Part shown: in pieces, positions 32,100 to 45,800 of the stretch
Layout: each line of letters begins with the position of its first letter
Position numbering within the stretch: the stretch's first letter is position 1
Assembly: GCA_950295325.1 (NCBI GenBank)
Contig: OX485806.1
Span: forward strand, 50,093,169 to 50,157,168
Source: Polytrichum commune
Taxonomy: Eukaryota; Streptophyta; Polytrichopsida; Polytrichales; Polytrichaceae
Direction: 5' to 3'
Length of the DNA: 64,000 bases
Position numbers and translations under genes: made by a program
Notes under the pieces: generated by a model
Databases searched by the model: none
The model's input: only the letters and a program-made list of their open reading frames with translations
Told to the model about the DNA's origin: nothing

Positions 32100-34239
32100 G
32101 TTAATCCTCAACAATCCCCACGTATGCCAATGATTCCTCCAATAATGCGGAACCATAAGGAAATGTATCCACAATAGCATCACATCAACAAACCATGGAT
32201 AATGGTGCTATAATTGCGGTTGCCACAAATGCCATAAGAATAAATTCCCTACGAACGTCCTTAGCTGACCAACCTAATTGGATCCAAGCCTCTCAACTAC
32301 GGTTGTCCAAACCAAAACTGAGGGGGTAGAGTGTTTGCTGACCAACTAAAATATCGTAGTTGGTCGCATATGTCATTGCGCACTTGAGAAAAATAGGTGC
32401 GGGTGAATCTCCAGGCTTCACTCGGAAGCTAAGCTATAATGGCTCTTGCGTATAACCAGTGGTCTGCTCCACATGGCCAATAAAGGTGAGGATGGAAAAT
32501 GAGCAAGGTACCAAATCATTGACCGTCAACCATAATTCTTGGGCAAGCCTTTTGCCGATCATAACTGATTCTGCCCCCGAATCCTTCATCACACAACAAG
32601 AAGCAAACCGAATAGCGTTGCCCCCAACCCGACTGACCACCAAAATGTTGGTATCATTCGCCATACGCACGACGCCAAGTCAAACGCAACGACGCTCGCA
32701 AGTAGGTCTAGCAACTACATTAGATAGATAAACTACTCCCGCGAATTCCAGTGAGTCATGAAACGTGGTCGACCCCCTATCATATGAGGTGTATGTGCAT
32801 CAAAACACGCAATGGCCTCCCTTGAAAGCATTGCTCGCCGTTTGGCAGCTTAATTAGGATCCTCAATAGTAGGGAAGTCTACAGTGGCTTGAGCCACAGT
32901 TGGAGAATACAAGGATGCATGTCCTTCCAAAATTCTACTTGCTAGGAAGAAAATCTTAACTGGTTGGATGATGGGTGACGACCACTTCATCACTCTGAAC
33001 AACAATGTGTGCACCATGTCAGTCGCCGAATTGGAAGCCTCCAAGCTTAAATTTGACCACATATAGATTAGACAGTATTTGCCAATCCAAAAGATAATGA
33101 CAAATTTGCTTGACTAATCTGATTTACAGGATCATTGTCCCTAACTCGTAAACTCTCTACAGACTCCCCTGTGGTTGAAAGTGTGGCTCATGACAAGAAT
33201 TAAGTATGTGTCACAACTGCCAAACTCACCACCTCCTTTGAAGCTCTAAACATATAATAATCCATAATGGAAGAACTAACCTTAGTTTGGGATGGAGCCA
33301 GTGATTCCAAGATTTGATGCCAAATTCTTGTATTTTTTTTCAAGGCGCCAATCTTTGCTTCCATCGTTTTTTCCTATTCGGAAGAAGGGCATTTTTTCTT
33401 AGATGGAGAATAAAGCAAATTTCCACCGTAGAATTATTCCACCCATAATGGGTACACTTCACATGCTATGGTAAATGATTACCAACCTCCTTCATTGAAT
33501 CCTTAGCAGGGACAATTGGCTTCCGCTTCGGATTATTCACGGTATGGGCATGTTTATATTTTGAAGGAAAATCCTTCTTAGTGTGGCCCAAATGTCCATA
33601 AGACCAACAATATAAGGTCTTGTCCACCTCTATCTCTTTCAATCTTGCAGCCATGACCGAAGTCTTGTAGAATTTCTAGAATCCACTAGCAATGATACCA
33701 AGTGAGTAGCATCGTGCTCACACACGGCATAATCACACTGCTTCACAATGCCAAACGCCTCTGCAAATGTTGCATGTCCACCATAATTCATGATGATCTT
33801 GGGCAACGCTAAGGCGTGTGTCAATTTTTGAAAAAATAACCTCACCAAGTGGCTCTCCGTGAAAACACCTATAGATTCCTTGGCAAATTTGACCAACCTG
33901 AAGTTTTCTGCCTGAAGTTTATGATCCGCTACATTTGATATCGACGAAAACATCCGTATTCCTCCTCCAAATGGAGTTGGAATTCATGCAAATAATAAAA
34001 CACTAGCGGAACCCCTCGAGAAACAAATGCCACTTAGGTAGCTTGGACATAATTGGAGAGCAAAAAAATATGGCTTGACGTATTCGCGGATGCGGAAGCA
34101 AGAACCTTTTTTTTAGGTTCAACCAAAAAAATCCTTTCAGGTCCATTACAAAAACGTCCTCCGTTTGCTTCGTTTTAACCACAAGAGCGGCCAATGAATT
34201 GGAAGCCGCGTATTTCTTTAATGTGGATACCAACTTCAT
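32100..34239 (-). pseudogene. Gag-protease remnant of a second LTR retrotransposon
   Basis: Read on the minus strand. 34239-33640 gives a gag-like helical part (for example LVRLFFQKLTHALALPKIIM). 33654-33466 has a decayed zinc knuckle (CWSYGHLGHTKKDF). 32670-32434 holds a pepsin-like protease core, VMKDSGAESVMIGKRLAQEL, with the DSGA active site, and on to about 32330 YATNYDILVGQQTLYPL, the second strand pair of such proteases. Frames are broken between the parts. No reverse transcriptase follows, because the remnant ends near the element border at 31912. Confidence 0.65.
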
Positions 34240-34419
34240 CTGACTCTTCTAGTACCGCTCCACCTAACGCAACTTCATTCTTTGCTCATAAGTCTAGAGC
34301 CTTTCATGTCCAAATGTTGAAACAAAAGCTCAAGTACATATCAGTCATTAAAATTGGTATTGCGTTGTCGGTTTTCCCTCATATACGTCATAAACCAAAA
34401 TTTCCAATCTTGTAGAGAA

Positions 34420-36900
34420 CAGGTCCTTACTCCACCAAAAATCGGTCAAAACGTCTCTTCCATACCGTCAAAGGTTCATACCCAAAGAAAGTGAGACCGA
34501 GTGACAGTCTCCCACGCCAAAGTAGACTGAAAAACCTCGTTGAGTACTACCACTGGTTCAACGTCTGATCGATTATTTGATAATCCTGGACATAGAGAAT
34601 GATATTGTTTACTCTGAATCGTAACCATAAATCCACAATGAGGTTGGTCTCTGGACCCAACAACCTATACTAATATGGTGTCAAAGTAATATGTAAAAGT
34701 TAAAATGTGAAAGGCAATCTACACCTACAACAACCACCAACTTGTCGGTCATCACTCTGACCTCACCCCCTCGACACCTTATCTCAAATTAGCACAACAC
34801 AAATTTGGACAATGCTAACAATATACAACAATACAATCTGCTTCCGGAGAAGGTATCACAACAAAATATGGAAAACAATGCAATTATGACACATAATCAT
34901 CTTCCTGAAACAACAGTTAAACAAAAATTGAAATTGGCTACGGACAATTAGCATTCGCCTACGGCTGGTGGTTAAAGATGAAATATCTCCCTTGCCGTTG
35001 GAAAGAATTTGCACATAAGCACATCTTTCATCTCTCCACTACCACATAAAAACTTTGTGTTACAAAATACAATTCGACCTTAACAATTATGTTATAAGGT
35101 CGAATGGTAATTCCATGTGTCATACAATTCTTAGTGGCAATTCCTCGACATTCCATGCACATATCCCTAAATAAATTCCAATGCCTGCCAAGTTGACCCC
35201 ATGAATTCATGTATGTGGTTGCTTAGGTGCCTCCATTTATTTATTTTTTAACCAAAAGAAAAGCAAAACCCTTATGCCAAATACCTCTTCCAACTTGATG
35301 TACGTGAAGGAAAAATGAGCCAACAACACATTCCCCACAATCCCACGCCCTTTACGTGTTCTCAGATGCTCATACAAACTTGCTTGCAATTTCTTCCCCA
35401 CGTCTTCAAGACCCCAAGTACCTTAACGTCTCATAAGGTGTTTGCATGAGCCAGTTTCGGATTGTCTCTGATCCCTTTAATTTTTGTTTTTTTATTAACG
35501 AATGCAACTTTAGCAAATATTCTTCCTAGAATTCGTAGTGATTGCCCCTCCAATACATCTTATTGAAGATCTTGTTTTTTTTGTTACCAATATATTTGGT
35601 TAATAAAAAAAAAAAATGGCATTTCCCCCCGTAGTTGTTGTTGTCGCAACTGCAACCCTGCTACTGCAGGGGGGGCCTGGTAGGGGCCTAGGGGGGGTAG
35701 GCTGGGGCTTGGGAATAGAGGGTAGAGGGGGAAATAAAAGGGGAGGAGGCTATGGTGGGCCTAGCTGCTGACCACCGCCACGTGCCGCGGGTTGATGCCA
35801 AACTGCCATCTCATCCAAGAGCCAGCCAAAGGCTTCGGCTCCTCCGCCTCTCTCCCTCATTTTAAATTTTCTTAAAATGATTTTTCCCTTAAAATTAGAA
35901 TTAAAAGTGTATTTCAAAGATCAATGGCGTGAATTGAAGCTTGCAAACGACCAAATGACATGAAATTCCGTGGAGATCATAAAATTGCAGTCATAAATTG
36001 CAGTCATAAAATGTACGTTTTGTTGTAGTGAGAATTCAATAAATCATCACCATAATTTACCTTGATGTGCAACTCACAAGTAAGCATTTATTTTTTGTTG
36101 CTCTACAAATCCGCGGTGTTCTTCGTTCTTATATTCCGCAACTTCGTCACTCCTTGTCTTCACGCTCTTATTTGGATGTTATATCTCAGGAATGAAGAAA
36201 AAAAATGAAGGATTCTTGCCAAGTGATAATGAAGATAATCAAACCGTAATAAGAGCTCTAATTTACTCTTCAAATGCACACAATGATTCAAGTTATCTCT
36301 CACTCCGCCACAGAAGAATCCAAGAGTGTAAGTAAGTGGAGAAAAATTTAAGATTTATTGCAAAAACATGCAATCTTCACCTCACACAAATTGTCTCCAC
36401 ACACTCATTCACAAGGCTTGATTTGGCAAGAATTCCAAGCCAAGGATGAGGCTTCTCATTTAGGAACATCTCTCCACTTTGTAAAATTCATTCATCCAAA
36501 TCTAAATGGATGAAATCCTATGGATAAGGTGCGGCTGATGACGTCACATACCATGATGAAACCCATAATAGGCAAGGAATGTAATCGGGGTGACAAGGTG
36601 TTGAAACTTGATCGAACCCAATCACATACATTACACCTACCAACATGGATAGCAACCTATTAGTATATGACAATCCACCAATTATGGTTGTGCAACATTG
36701 AATGTGTTCTACATACCCCAAAGTGACCAAAGTTCCTCATGTATGTGTACTATGTTGCATCCTACAATCCTTTTAGTAGATGCGCATGCATAAATTTGAG
36801 ATTGTTTTTCTTCCAGTTCACGTGATTCCATAAAATATGGGCAACGTTGTCTATCATACCCTTAACTTATGGCCTTGGCCCTATGGCCCTACGTTTTTTC
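34420..36900. other. Spacer without recognisable genes
   Basis: AT-rich except for a G-rich run at 35655-35755 and a GC-rich patch to 35850. A short repeat AAATTGCAGTCATAAA occurs twice at 35984-36010. Nothing coding is recognised. A weak minus-strand open segment at 36730-36518 could be decayed integrase but has no clear motif. Confidence 0.4.
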
Positions 36901-36929
36901 CAGCATAAACCATCTAGCCCCAATTAAGT

Positions 36930-38112
36930 AATTTTCCGATGCGTTTAGATTGCAATAAAGTCCATCTACATCCAAGTTGGAGGTTTACTCAATTAACATC
37001 CTCAAAATCTTATTTTTGGAGTAAAAATGCCCATCTAGCAAGTTTGCCAGTGAGCTTATCCATATACATAAGCCATTTCAATGATTGATGATCGCTTACC
37101 AAAGTAAAATTTTGACCATATAAATATGGTCTAAGATGAGAGATGGCGCACATTAGCCAGTGTGTCTCCATCATAAGGTGAATGGTTTGAGTCAATTTTG
37201 TTATTTTTGTGTGAAACATATGTGATAATATACTCTTGTCATACATCATTTTTTTTTATTCAATACCACTTGCAAACCCAATGTACTCCAATTTGTATGA
37301 AATTGAAAAGCTTTCGTAACGTTGGGATGTCAAAACACTAAGACATACCCAACCTTTGTTCCAATGTCTCAAAGGAATGACATTGCTCATGACCCCAAGT
37401 CCAATCTTGGTCCTTTGCTTGTAAACATAGTTAGTGGTTTGGCAATCAAGTTGAAGTCCTTGATAGTTTGACAAAAATAGTTGGCCAATCCGAGGAAAAC
37501 ACAAAGTTGTGGAATGTCGTTAGGTGTTGGGATCTTTTGCAAAACATCCACCTTTGCTTGTTGTACCTTACGTCCTATTGGTACAATCATATGTCCCAGA
37601 TAAAGTAGGTGATAATGGAAACCTTTGCATTTTCTATGGTGTAAGCGTAAGCCCTACCTACTTAATTGCGCAAAAATTGATTGCAAGTACATCACATATT
37701 TTTGTGGTGAATTTCTTAAGATGATTACATCATCAATATAACACCATGGAAAGGGCAACCCTGCTAACACTTGATCCTTCACTCGCTCATACTCAGCTAG
37801 TGCAATTTTGAGACCAAAAAAAAAACTTAAAGTGATTGAGTTGATCTTTTCCATCACGATCAACCTCCCAAGATGCCATTTTGACTCAATATTGGAGCCA
37901 AATTGGAAACTAGTAATAGCCAGATTTTGAGTCTAATGTGTTGAGACCTCAAGTGTCCCCTACCACATCAAACAATTCCTCTAGGGTTGGCAGTGGGTAT
38001 TGGTATGGTTTTGTCTTTTAGTTGATTGGACGGTAGTCCACACACTTTTTTTTGTCCAATTACCAAAATAATATTTGTCCCGCACTGCTTGGCATCGTTG
38101 TGCCGCTTAAAA
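36930..38112 (-). pseudogene. Ty3/gypsy reverse transcriptase/RNase H remnant
   Basis: Minus strand, broken frames. 38080-37930 resembles the start of RT (QKKVCGLPSNQLKDKTIPIP). 37863-37654 includes FPWCYIDDVIILRNS, the palm YxDD catalytic motif. 37590-37387 includes VFLGLANYFCQTIKDF (connection). 37249-37010 includes FTLVSDHQSLKWLMYMDKLT and LARWAFLLQ (RNase H). The upstream part is cut at 38113 by a TGTGAG-type insertion, and downstream integrase is not recognisable. Confidence 0.8.
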
Positions 38113-39857
38113 TGTCAGCCACAAACCCCCACCCTTTAGCGTCGTAGTCCGGGTCAGAGCCCATGGCTCACATGCACTAGTGTAATCTCCCTTATTCCTT
38201 GGAGTCAAAATCCCAATGCTACAACAAGATGAATATAAAACACATGCCTTTTATTCAGAGAGCACAGGGCTAAAGCATTTAGAAATACTCCTCGCTCTTG
38301 TGGTCATTGACGCGTCATCATACCCATCACCAATCACCCCCACTCCACACCTGAGTTTTCCTAACACACCATCCTAGCATGACCTAAATTCAATTCACTA
38401 ACCTAGCCACATTCATAATTGGCCACCACCTGTGAAGGCAACTTGGCTAACAAGCTAATCCAACCCCCAAATCCTAACTGCTACCTTGTTTTAGTGTGCC
38501 CAATGATGCCTTGGTGCCCCTGGTCTTGAATCGGTTTCCCCTCCTGATCTCCTTCCCACTATGGCTCAACTGCCATCTGCCTCCGTCAACTGGGCCACAG
38601 ACTCTTCAGCTGAGCTGCCACAGTAGCCTCCTGCCACCGAGCTCGGCGAATTCCCGCTACCTCAGTCGGCAAGTTAGACTCCTGTAATCAACTAGGCTTC
38701 CGCTTCGAAGCGGTTGCGCATTTCAGCTCCCTGATTACCCGTCAATCGAATGAGGGAGAGTCTGAGTTGATCAGTGCCCACTTCCCACCTCACCTCAGGT
38801 CACTTGCAAGGCAGGAGACAAGCGACCTGATTCTTCCCTCTCCCTAATTCTTCCAATGCAAGCATGTACTCCACTGGCCGCTGCCATGCCGACACCGAGC
38901 TCCTTCAATCAACATTGCGTGTTGACAATCCCCGCCTTAAGATACCTGCTCACTCAGTCCAACACCAATTCTAGTGTTGATGCCATTGATGCTGAGGTAG
39001 ATGTCCAATGTAGATTAGCCTACCAATTCATCCAGGGCAAGGCACTGGTCGTGAGCATCCTCAGACATCCACACCAAAGAATTCCCCTGTTTGGCTGTCC
39101 CAATGCATGAATGCATTCGCCCATCAGTGCTATGATCTCTTGCGTTGGGGCTTGCACAACACCCCAGCGATCCAGTAAGCACGACCTCCAATTCACCCTG
39201 CCCACTCACTTCGAGCACTCGAACCCGGTCTTTAGCTACCTCGGAAGCGCTCAAGCTGACCTAGCCGAGAAAATGGATTCAGGTCAGGTCACTTGCCTTG
39301 GTTGAAATCTCCTCACCAAAGCCTAAGCTCGGGAGCTCTTCCAACCATCGATATATATATATATATATATATTTTTTAATTTTCTGAGGCCCCTCCCACT
39401 AGAAGCTTGAAAATCCAGCAGGGGCTCCCCCCTCCGGCCAGCCTCTTGGTCATTATGTGTATGAAAGAGAGTGCTCCCAGGCCCGAGGCTTCCAGGCCAC
39501 TTTCTACTGATCCGAGAAATCCGAGGCCGATCCATTTGAGAAGCCCCCCCTCTAAACCACATCACACTCATCCTAAAACGAACAATACTTTGGTCTAATT
39601 CTCCATCCTACACCCACACTAACCTAAGTCATGTCCCAACTAACTCTAAGTCTCTTCTAACAATTAATTAATTTCCCAAACTCTATAAGTCTAGCCTCAA
39701 GCCCAAGTAACTCCCACCTAAGCCTTCAAACTTAACTCAAACCTAAACTCAAAGTCTCACTCTGTTCATCTTTTTGAATATTCAATATAAATCTAAAGCC
39801 TAAGGTTTTAGTGTTTTTAGGATTAAGAACACATGTGGGTACCAATTTGGGCTCACA
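38113..39857 (+). mobile_element. TGTGAG...CTCACA repeat-family member
   Basis: It starts TGTCAGCCACAAACCCCCAC with CGTCGTAGTCCGGGT and ends ACACATGTGGGTACCAATTTGGGCTCACA. The same ends occur at 52490-53730 and 54589-56940. It is 1745 bp long and C/T-rich in the middle, with no protein recognised. It interrupts the RT remnant. A target duplication is not clear. A (TA)n tract lies at 39351-39370. Confidence 0.6.
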
Positions 39858-42800
39858 TGAAGAAATATTGAACTACCAATTGATTTTTTTTTCTTGCTTA
39901 TCTTTCCCTTTTCAACTTAACTTCTCCACTCAAATAACCTCAACTTCTTTTAACTTTGATTCTTTTTATCCTTTTAGCATTTCTAGGGTGTGTTAAATTA
40001 TGTAATTTCCTTGTATTTGCCTTCTAGTTGGTAATTTAAACATGGGGGGCACATTCTTGGGCTTACAAAAGGGTAGATATTTTTCTAATGATATTATTTT
40101 TGGTGATATCAAAATTTTGAGCACTATGAACTTGAGATTCATGTAATTGTGATTGCCGGGAGGTCAATTGACTTCTTATTCCATTAAAGGAACAAAATTT
40201 GATCCTTACCTTCTTACTATGTTCATTCTAGTTGTGAGAACTAAAACTGTTGTGGTGTATATCTAAACCCTAACCCTCTTATATATTGCATACACGTGTG
40301 CTCATGCCTTATTTATCGGGGGGCTATTTATTTTGTAGAAAATATTATAAGGTATGGTATTTCTCAAAATAAAGGTAAATGTTTGTATTCTAAAACACCC
40401 TATCAATATTTATAAATTTTGGAGGGAATCATTTTAAAATATCTTAGTTTACTTATATTGCCAAAGAAAATTGGAAAGAAAATTGCAATTCAAACAACGC
40501 GCTAAAATTTTCCCTCTCAGCACGTAGGTAAAGAACATTAACTTCACATTGGATACGTTGGTTCACTAATGTTCAAGCTAGCAGGCTTGCAAAGTCATTC
40601 ATCAAAGTTTTTTCAATAAAAATTTACCTCTTTTCATTCACTAGTATAGACCCTAGACCCTAGACCCACTACCCCTAGTAATTGTTTCCATGTTGTTTCA
40701 CATGAACTATAAGATAAAATAGGCCATTAAATGTGATGTTATTTTACATGTAAACATGTTTCATTATTTTAGAACCCTCTACATTATATGTACGTTTTTT
40801 TGCAAGTGACCCCCTCGAGGATATTCCAAGTTTGAAGTAAGTGATCTTAACGTTATAGAATAGGAAAGCTTTATATTGAGGTAAGGTAAAACTAATTACA
40901 AACAAAAAAATTGTGTAGAAAAAGGACAAAGGTTGTCCAAGTGGAGGAAGGGAGTGCCAAAAGACTATGGTCTGGAAAATTGAATTGAATCCTAAGAGGC
41001 GATTGTTGTTGTAGTATTGAGAGGATATATTAGTCTAGGTGAGTGATTCAACCAGAAAGAAAATAAAAAAACAATGACCTTTGAGGATAGACATGAAGTT
41101 GAAAGGCCATTGGCGAGGGAATTAAGAGATAACTCAAATCAGAGGAAGACGATCAACTAAGCAAATAACGGTGAGAACCTTGATTTATTAGTTTCTGACT
41201 ATAACATATGTAAAAATTACTTAAGAAGGGATGTTCAAGGTACCCAGACTAAAGTCTATCCATGGAATTGAATGGAAGATTAATCAATGAAGACAATAAA
41301 TTATGGAAGGATGACTGTACATCAATTTCATATTACATTAAAAAATAAATTAACATGAGATTATTGACTATGCCAAAATGCCATTGACTTTTGTACAAAG
41401 ACTCTAATGGGATACACATGCAAGACAATTGACTTTGCTTGTGCCTATGCTTGTGCACCACAATTGGTGCAATGAAAGTGAACTCACTGCTAGATTATTG
41501 TTTGGATAAATAAAGTGAGGTGAATAACAATCACAATTGCATGCACTGACATTGAGAGATTTACCCACTAAATAACAAGATGTTTTTTAATTAAAATCCA
41601 AAATATATAAAAAAAACCTTGTGTTTTTCCTAAATAAACTTATCTGAGATACCTAGACTATACAAAAATCATCTTTTAAGTCTTCTTTGAGTATTTCCAT
41701 AGAGTTGTTTGTAACCAAAATCTAAAGTACATAAAGATTGGCATGAAAAATCAAAACTTGCACAATACCTACACAACATATTTTAATCATGTAATTTCTC
41801 TAATTGGGAAACCACCACCAAAAAAAACTAAAGTTGTGAGATTGGTTTTGGATTGCCTTACATGTTTTATCCAATTATTAAAGGACAAAATCATTTTAAT
41901 CACCCATGTTAGTAGGCCTTCCTCATAGTGAATTAATACCAAAAAAATTACCACTAATTTTCCAAAAAAGACTACCCAAGGAGGGGTAGGGTACCACATT
42001 GACCAAATGCAAAACATGTATGCCCTCAAGGTTTGATTTTCCTCCAGGACTCATTGTGTTAGATTTCATTAATCCTTTGTCCCATTCCCTCATAAAATGT
42101 TCATTTAGTTGATATGATTAAGGCTATGCCTTGTTTTTGAACATACGGATAATTTGCTTCATGCAAATGAGGGCATCATTTATAAGATTCCATAAAATTT
42201 TAAAATGCACAAAAATAATCATATTTATGGTTTTTTACAAGGGGGAAATTCTTTATGCCACATGAGTGTAGAATAGGGTATTATTTGAGGCAATCCATGT
42301 ATCTATATACTAGGAAAATTAAGGTGCGGTGGTGGGAATCCACAAAATATAGACACATGTCCAAGTAGTTTTGCAAAGAAAACTATGTGACAGAATAAAT
42401 AGGAAACAAATGTGGAAAGGTGAAGGGCTACAAATGCAAAAGGTGGGCATGGTAAGCTAGCTAGGGGGAGGTGGCAAACATGAAATTAAGGTGGGACATA
42501 GCATAGGCAATTGAATAAAGTTAGACAATTTATAAGAAAGGTTAAAGCATGGTTGTGGTTGTGGGGAAATTGAGGACATGCATGGACATATGCTTACATG
42601 GGTGCATGGGTGGAGGGAAGCTAGCATGGGAACGGTGAGGGGTGAACAATGAAGGGTGAACAATGAGCGGAGAGCAATATCATGTGAGTAGTGAGCAATA
42701 CCATAAGATTTAAGTTTCCATTATAACTATATTCGATGAAATTTCAATAATTTGGCAATGAATGGAACGTAATGGGACATTTTTCACTTAAAAAATTAAC

Positions 42801-45800
42801 ATTCTTATTGTGAAATCTTATTAAACGTCTATTACCATGTAATCAATCTAGCATATGTGTTTTTTAAAATAAGCTTCAATATATTTCTTGAATATATAGC
42901 TTGAATGTTAGTACGTGGGCCACGAATTAGCTACAACCACCTACATGTATTGAAAATTTATAAAGTCTATATATATCAACAACATAATAACATTCAACAT
43001 TAGTTGCAACCCTATATGATGTGGGTATGATGCGCATGACTTTGTTGTAGTTTAAGGTTATAGCCATATACATGAAGGTGTTTGCAATCATCTAGTCAAC
43101 CTAGCATAGATACATGAACACAAAATACACATGTATTGTAGTATAATTCATTGGCGTTTTCTCTCCACTTTGCCATATGTTGTAAGTGTTGTATTTTCTC
43201 ATTTGTTCCCGTGCTCTACAACATGTGCATTTAGTTTATGCTAAGTTGTTTTGGAATAACAATTGGTAGGGTGGGTATATGTTTTATTGGGTTGCTAAAT
43301 GCCAACACATAAGTTTAATAATAGAATCAATTATCAATCAACAAAAACTCAATTTTTGCAATAACTAAGGCATGCTTTGAATTTACGTCTCCTACATTGT
43401 CTTAGTAAAAAAAGGATCAATGAATGTGACAAAACATGGTATTATGTATAACAATTGGGTACATTCAATCTAGATCATGCACATAATGACCTTTTTAAAT
43501 AAATACCTTCTCAATGCATACATATATTACAACACATATTAATTGTCCTCCTTAAGAATGAACTAAGATCATGTGACAAATTAATTGTTTGTAATAAAAA
43601 AAACCACAATCTTAATTGTTTAAAGGATTGTGGAAGTTCTTATTTGTGGCTGCACTAAATTACAACCACCAACATGGATTGTGTTTCAACATCCTTCATG
43701 TATTGTGCACATCTAATCCTTGCAAGGTTTTTGTTTTGAAATTGCAACAACAATTGCATGTGTTTTTGGGTGAAGCTATTGACACTGGCAGACACTTGGA
43801 TAATCTTCTACATTCATGATCCATTTTGGCTACAATATATATATTGAATGTGCAACAATTTCACACTCCAATCCACTATATATGGGCAATGTTTTCCATG
43901 AATTCCTTAAAATTTTACACAATAAATATTATTAACTACCATGATTTTAGAATGGTTTTATAAATCATAATTGGGTTGCAACATTTTTAGATTGCATATC
44001 ACAAAAATCAACCATACTTATTGTATAGTATTTGTTATTGCACTTAGGGTATGAGTTTGTGGTATTATCCCTCAAATGTTTAAATTTCAAACAAAAGTTT
44101 GAGGATCACGATACAAACAATCCATCATTTTGATATTCATTGCAATGTAATGATTGAACCCCTAAACATATCAGGGTTGGCATACAAAAAGAATGCTTGA
44201 GCAGTTTTTTTCACTAGGTGGTACCTAGCATTTAACATGGATGTTTCCCCAATAAATAACCTTCAACCTCAATAATATTGAATCAAGGCATGCAACCATG
44301 ACTTGTAAATTGTAATCTACTTGAAGGTTTGGATCCAATCCTCCACCTATGGGTTTGTATAGACAAATCAATTTGTTCTCAGATTGTTGTTGCCATTTGT
44401 TGTGGACCATTTCCACAAGCTTGCAAATTGACAATGGGCATGTCATAAGTGCACATTTAATCTTGGTTATGAAGGCCCTATACAAAACAATATGTGCACT
44501 AAGAGGTTACAAAGAAGGATTGAACAAACCACCTCATGACAACCACCATGAACAAATTAAACATTGTTCATTGTCTCAAAAAATTTGCTTGTGTTGGAAC
44601 AACATTGATGGCTTGATATACTTCTAGGTTATGTTTTTCAAATTAGTGCACCAATGAAAAAAACATGTGTGCTCACGGCCAACCATGGTAGATTTGGTCA
44701 CCGTCGTCATTAATCTTCTTCACAAGGTTTGTGCATTATCCATCATGACAATGCATGTAGAGTTTTCAAAATCTAGGTTTGTATTGTTCCATCTTCAAAT
44801 TGTATATCACACCATACTATTGGAAGGATCTTACAATATCAATATCAAACACATCACATGCAAACCTTGTCTAGTTTTTCAAACATTTTACATGATCAAA
44901 TATGATCCACAAGGTCACTATGTCACCAACCTATACACGCTTCACCAATGTTTAATATGGTAGATAACTAAATTTTTTAAGACAAAAACTTTGTCTTACA
45001 ACTAACTTGAAAAACAATTGTTATGGAAAAATTTGAAATCCTCTTTGAACAACATGCTATTGTCCATGATAACGATTTTTTTTTCACAAATTTCTTTGAC
45101 CTAAACCCAAGATTACAAAAATAAAGCAAAGCCAAAGTTTTGAATTTTTCATGACAACCTTCAAGTAGGTAACCCATAGATAATGGCCTTCACCTTGCAT
45201 TGGGAATATCAAAATTTATTTTTCCAAGATAGTTTGTTTGGTGCCATCATTGTCCACAATATTTATGGAATGGGGGCTTTCATCATATCCTTTGCAAACA
45301 TATATTAACAATGTATAGTGATCGTACAAATGAATTTTCTTTGTTATTTTGATAATTCTTTTTGCTCACAAAAAATAATATACCATTTACCATTGGCAAA
45401 GTATGTGGAGTTTGGGAGTCTGCTTGGACACTACCTCCTTTGCCACTAATGTGCATGGGGTCATGGAATAGTTTGACTTTTGTTCATGTTGGATTATACA
45501 CCTCATGAAGCTTGTTGTTGGGAGCCGGCTACATTGTCTCTCACGTCCTCAACGTAATCATCCAAAATTTATTTGGAATTGCCAGCTACATATCATTGCA
45601 CCTAGAAAATTAAAACCTTAATTATCAGCCTTTGACATTGACACAATGCCACCCCCCACCTCATCCTGTCGATTTCTTTTGTATTCCAAATGTGCAACCA
45701 TACAGTCTGTCTTATATAATAATTCCAACTTGCAAAATTTTCAATCCACCATCTTAGACATTGGCGTTCATTCCTTGGGCAAAAACCAAGGCTTCCATTT

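Noticed and set aside
39351-39370. (TA)n tract as a regulatory site
   Set aside because: Simple microsatellite without context.
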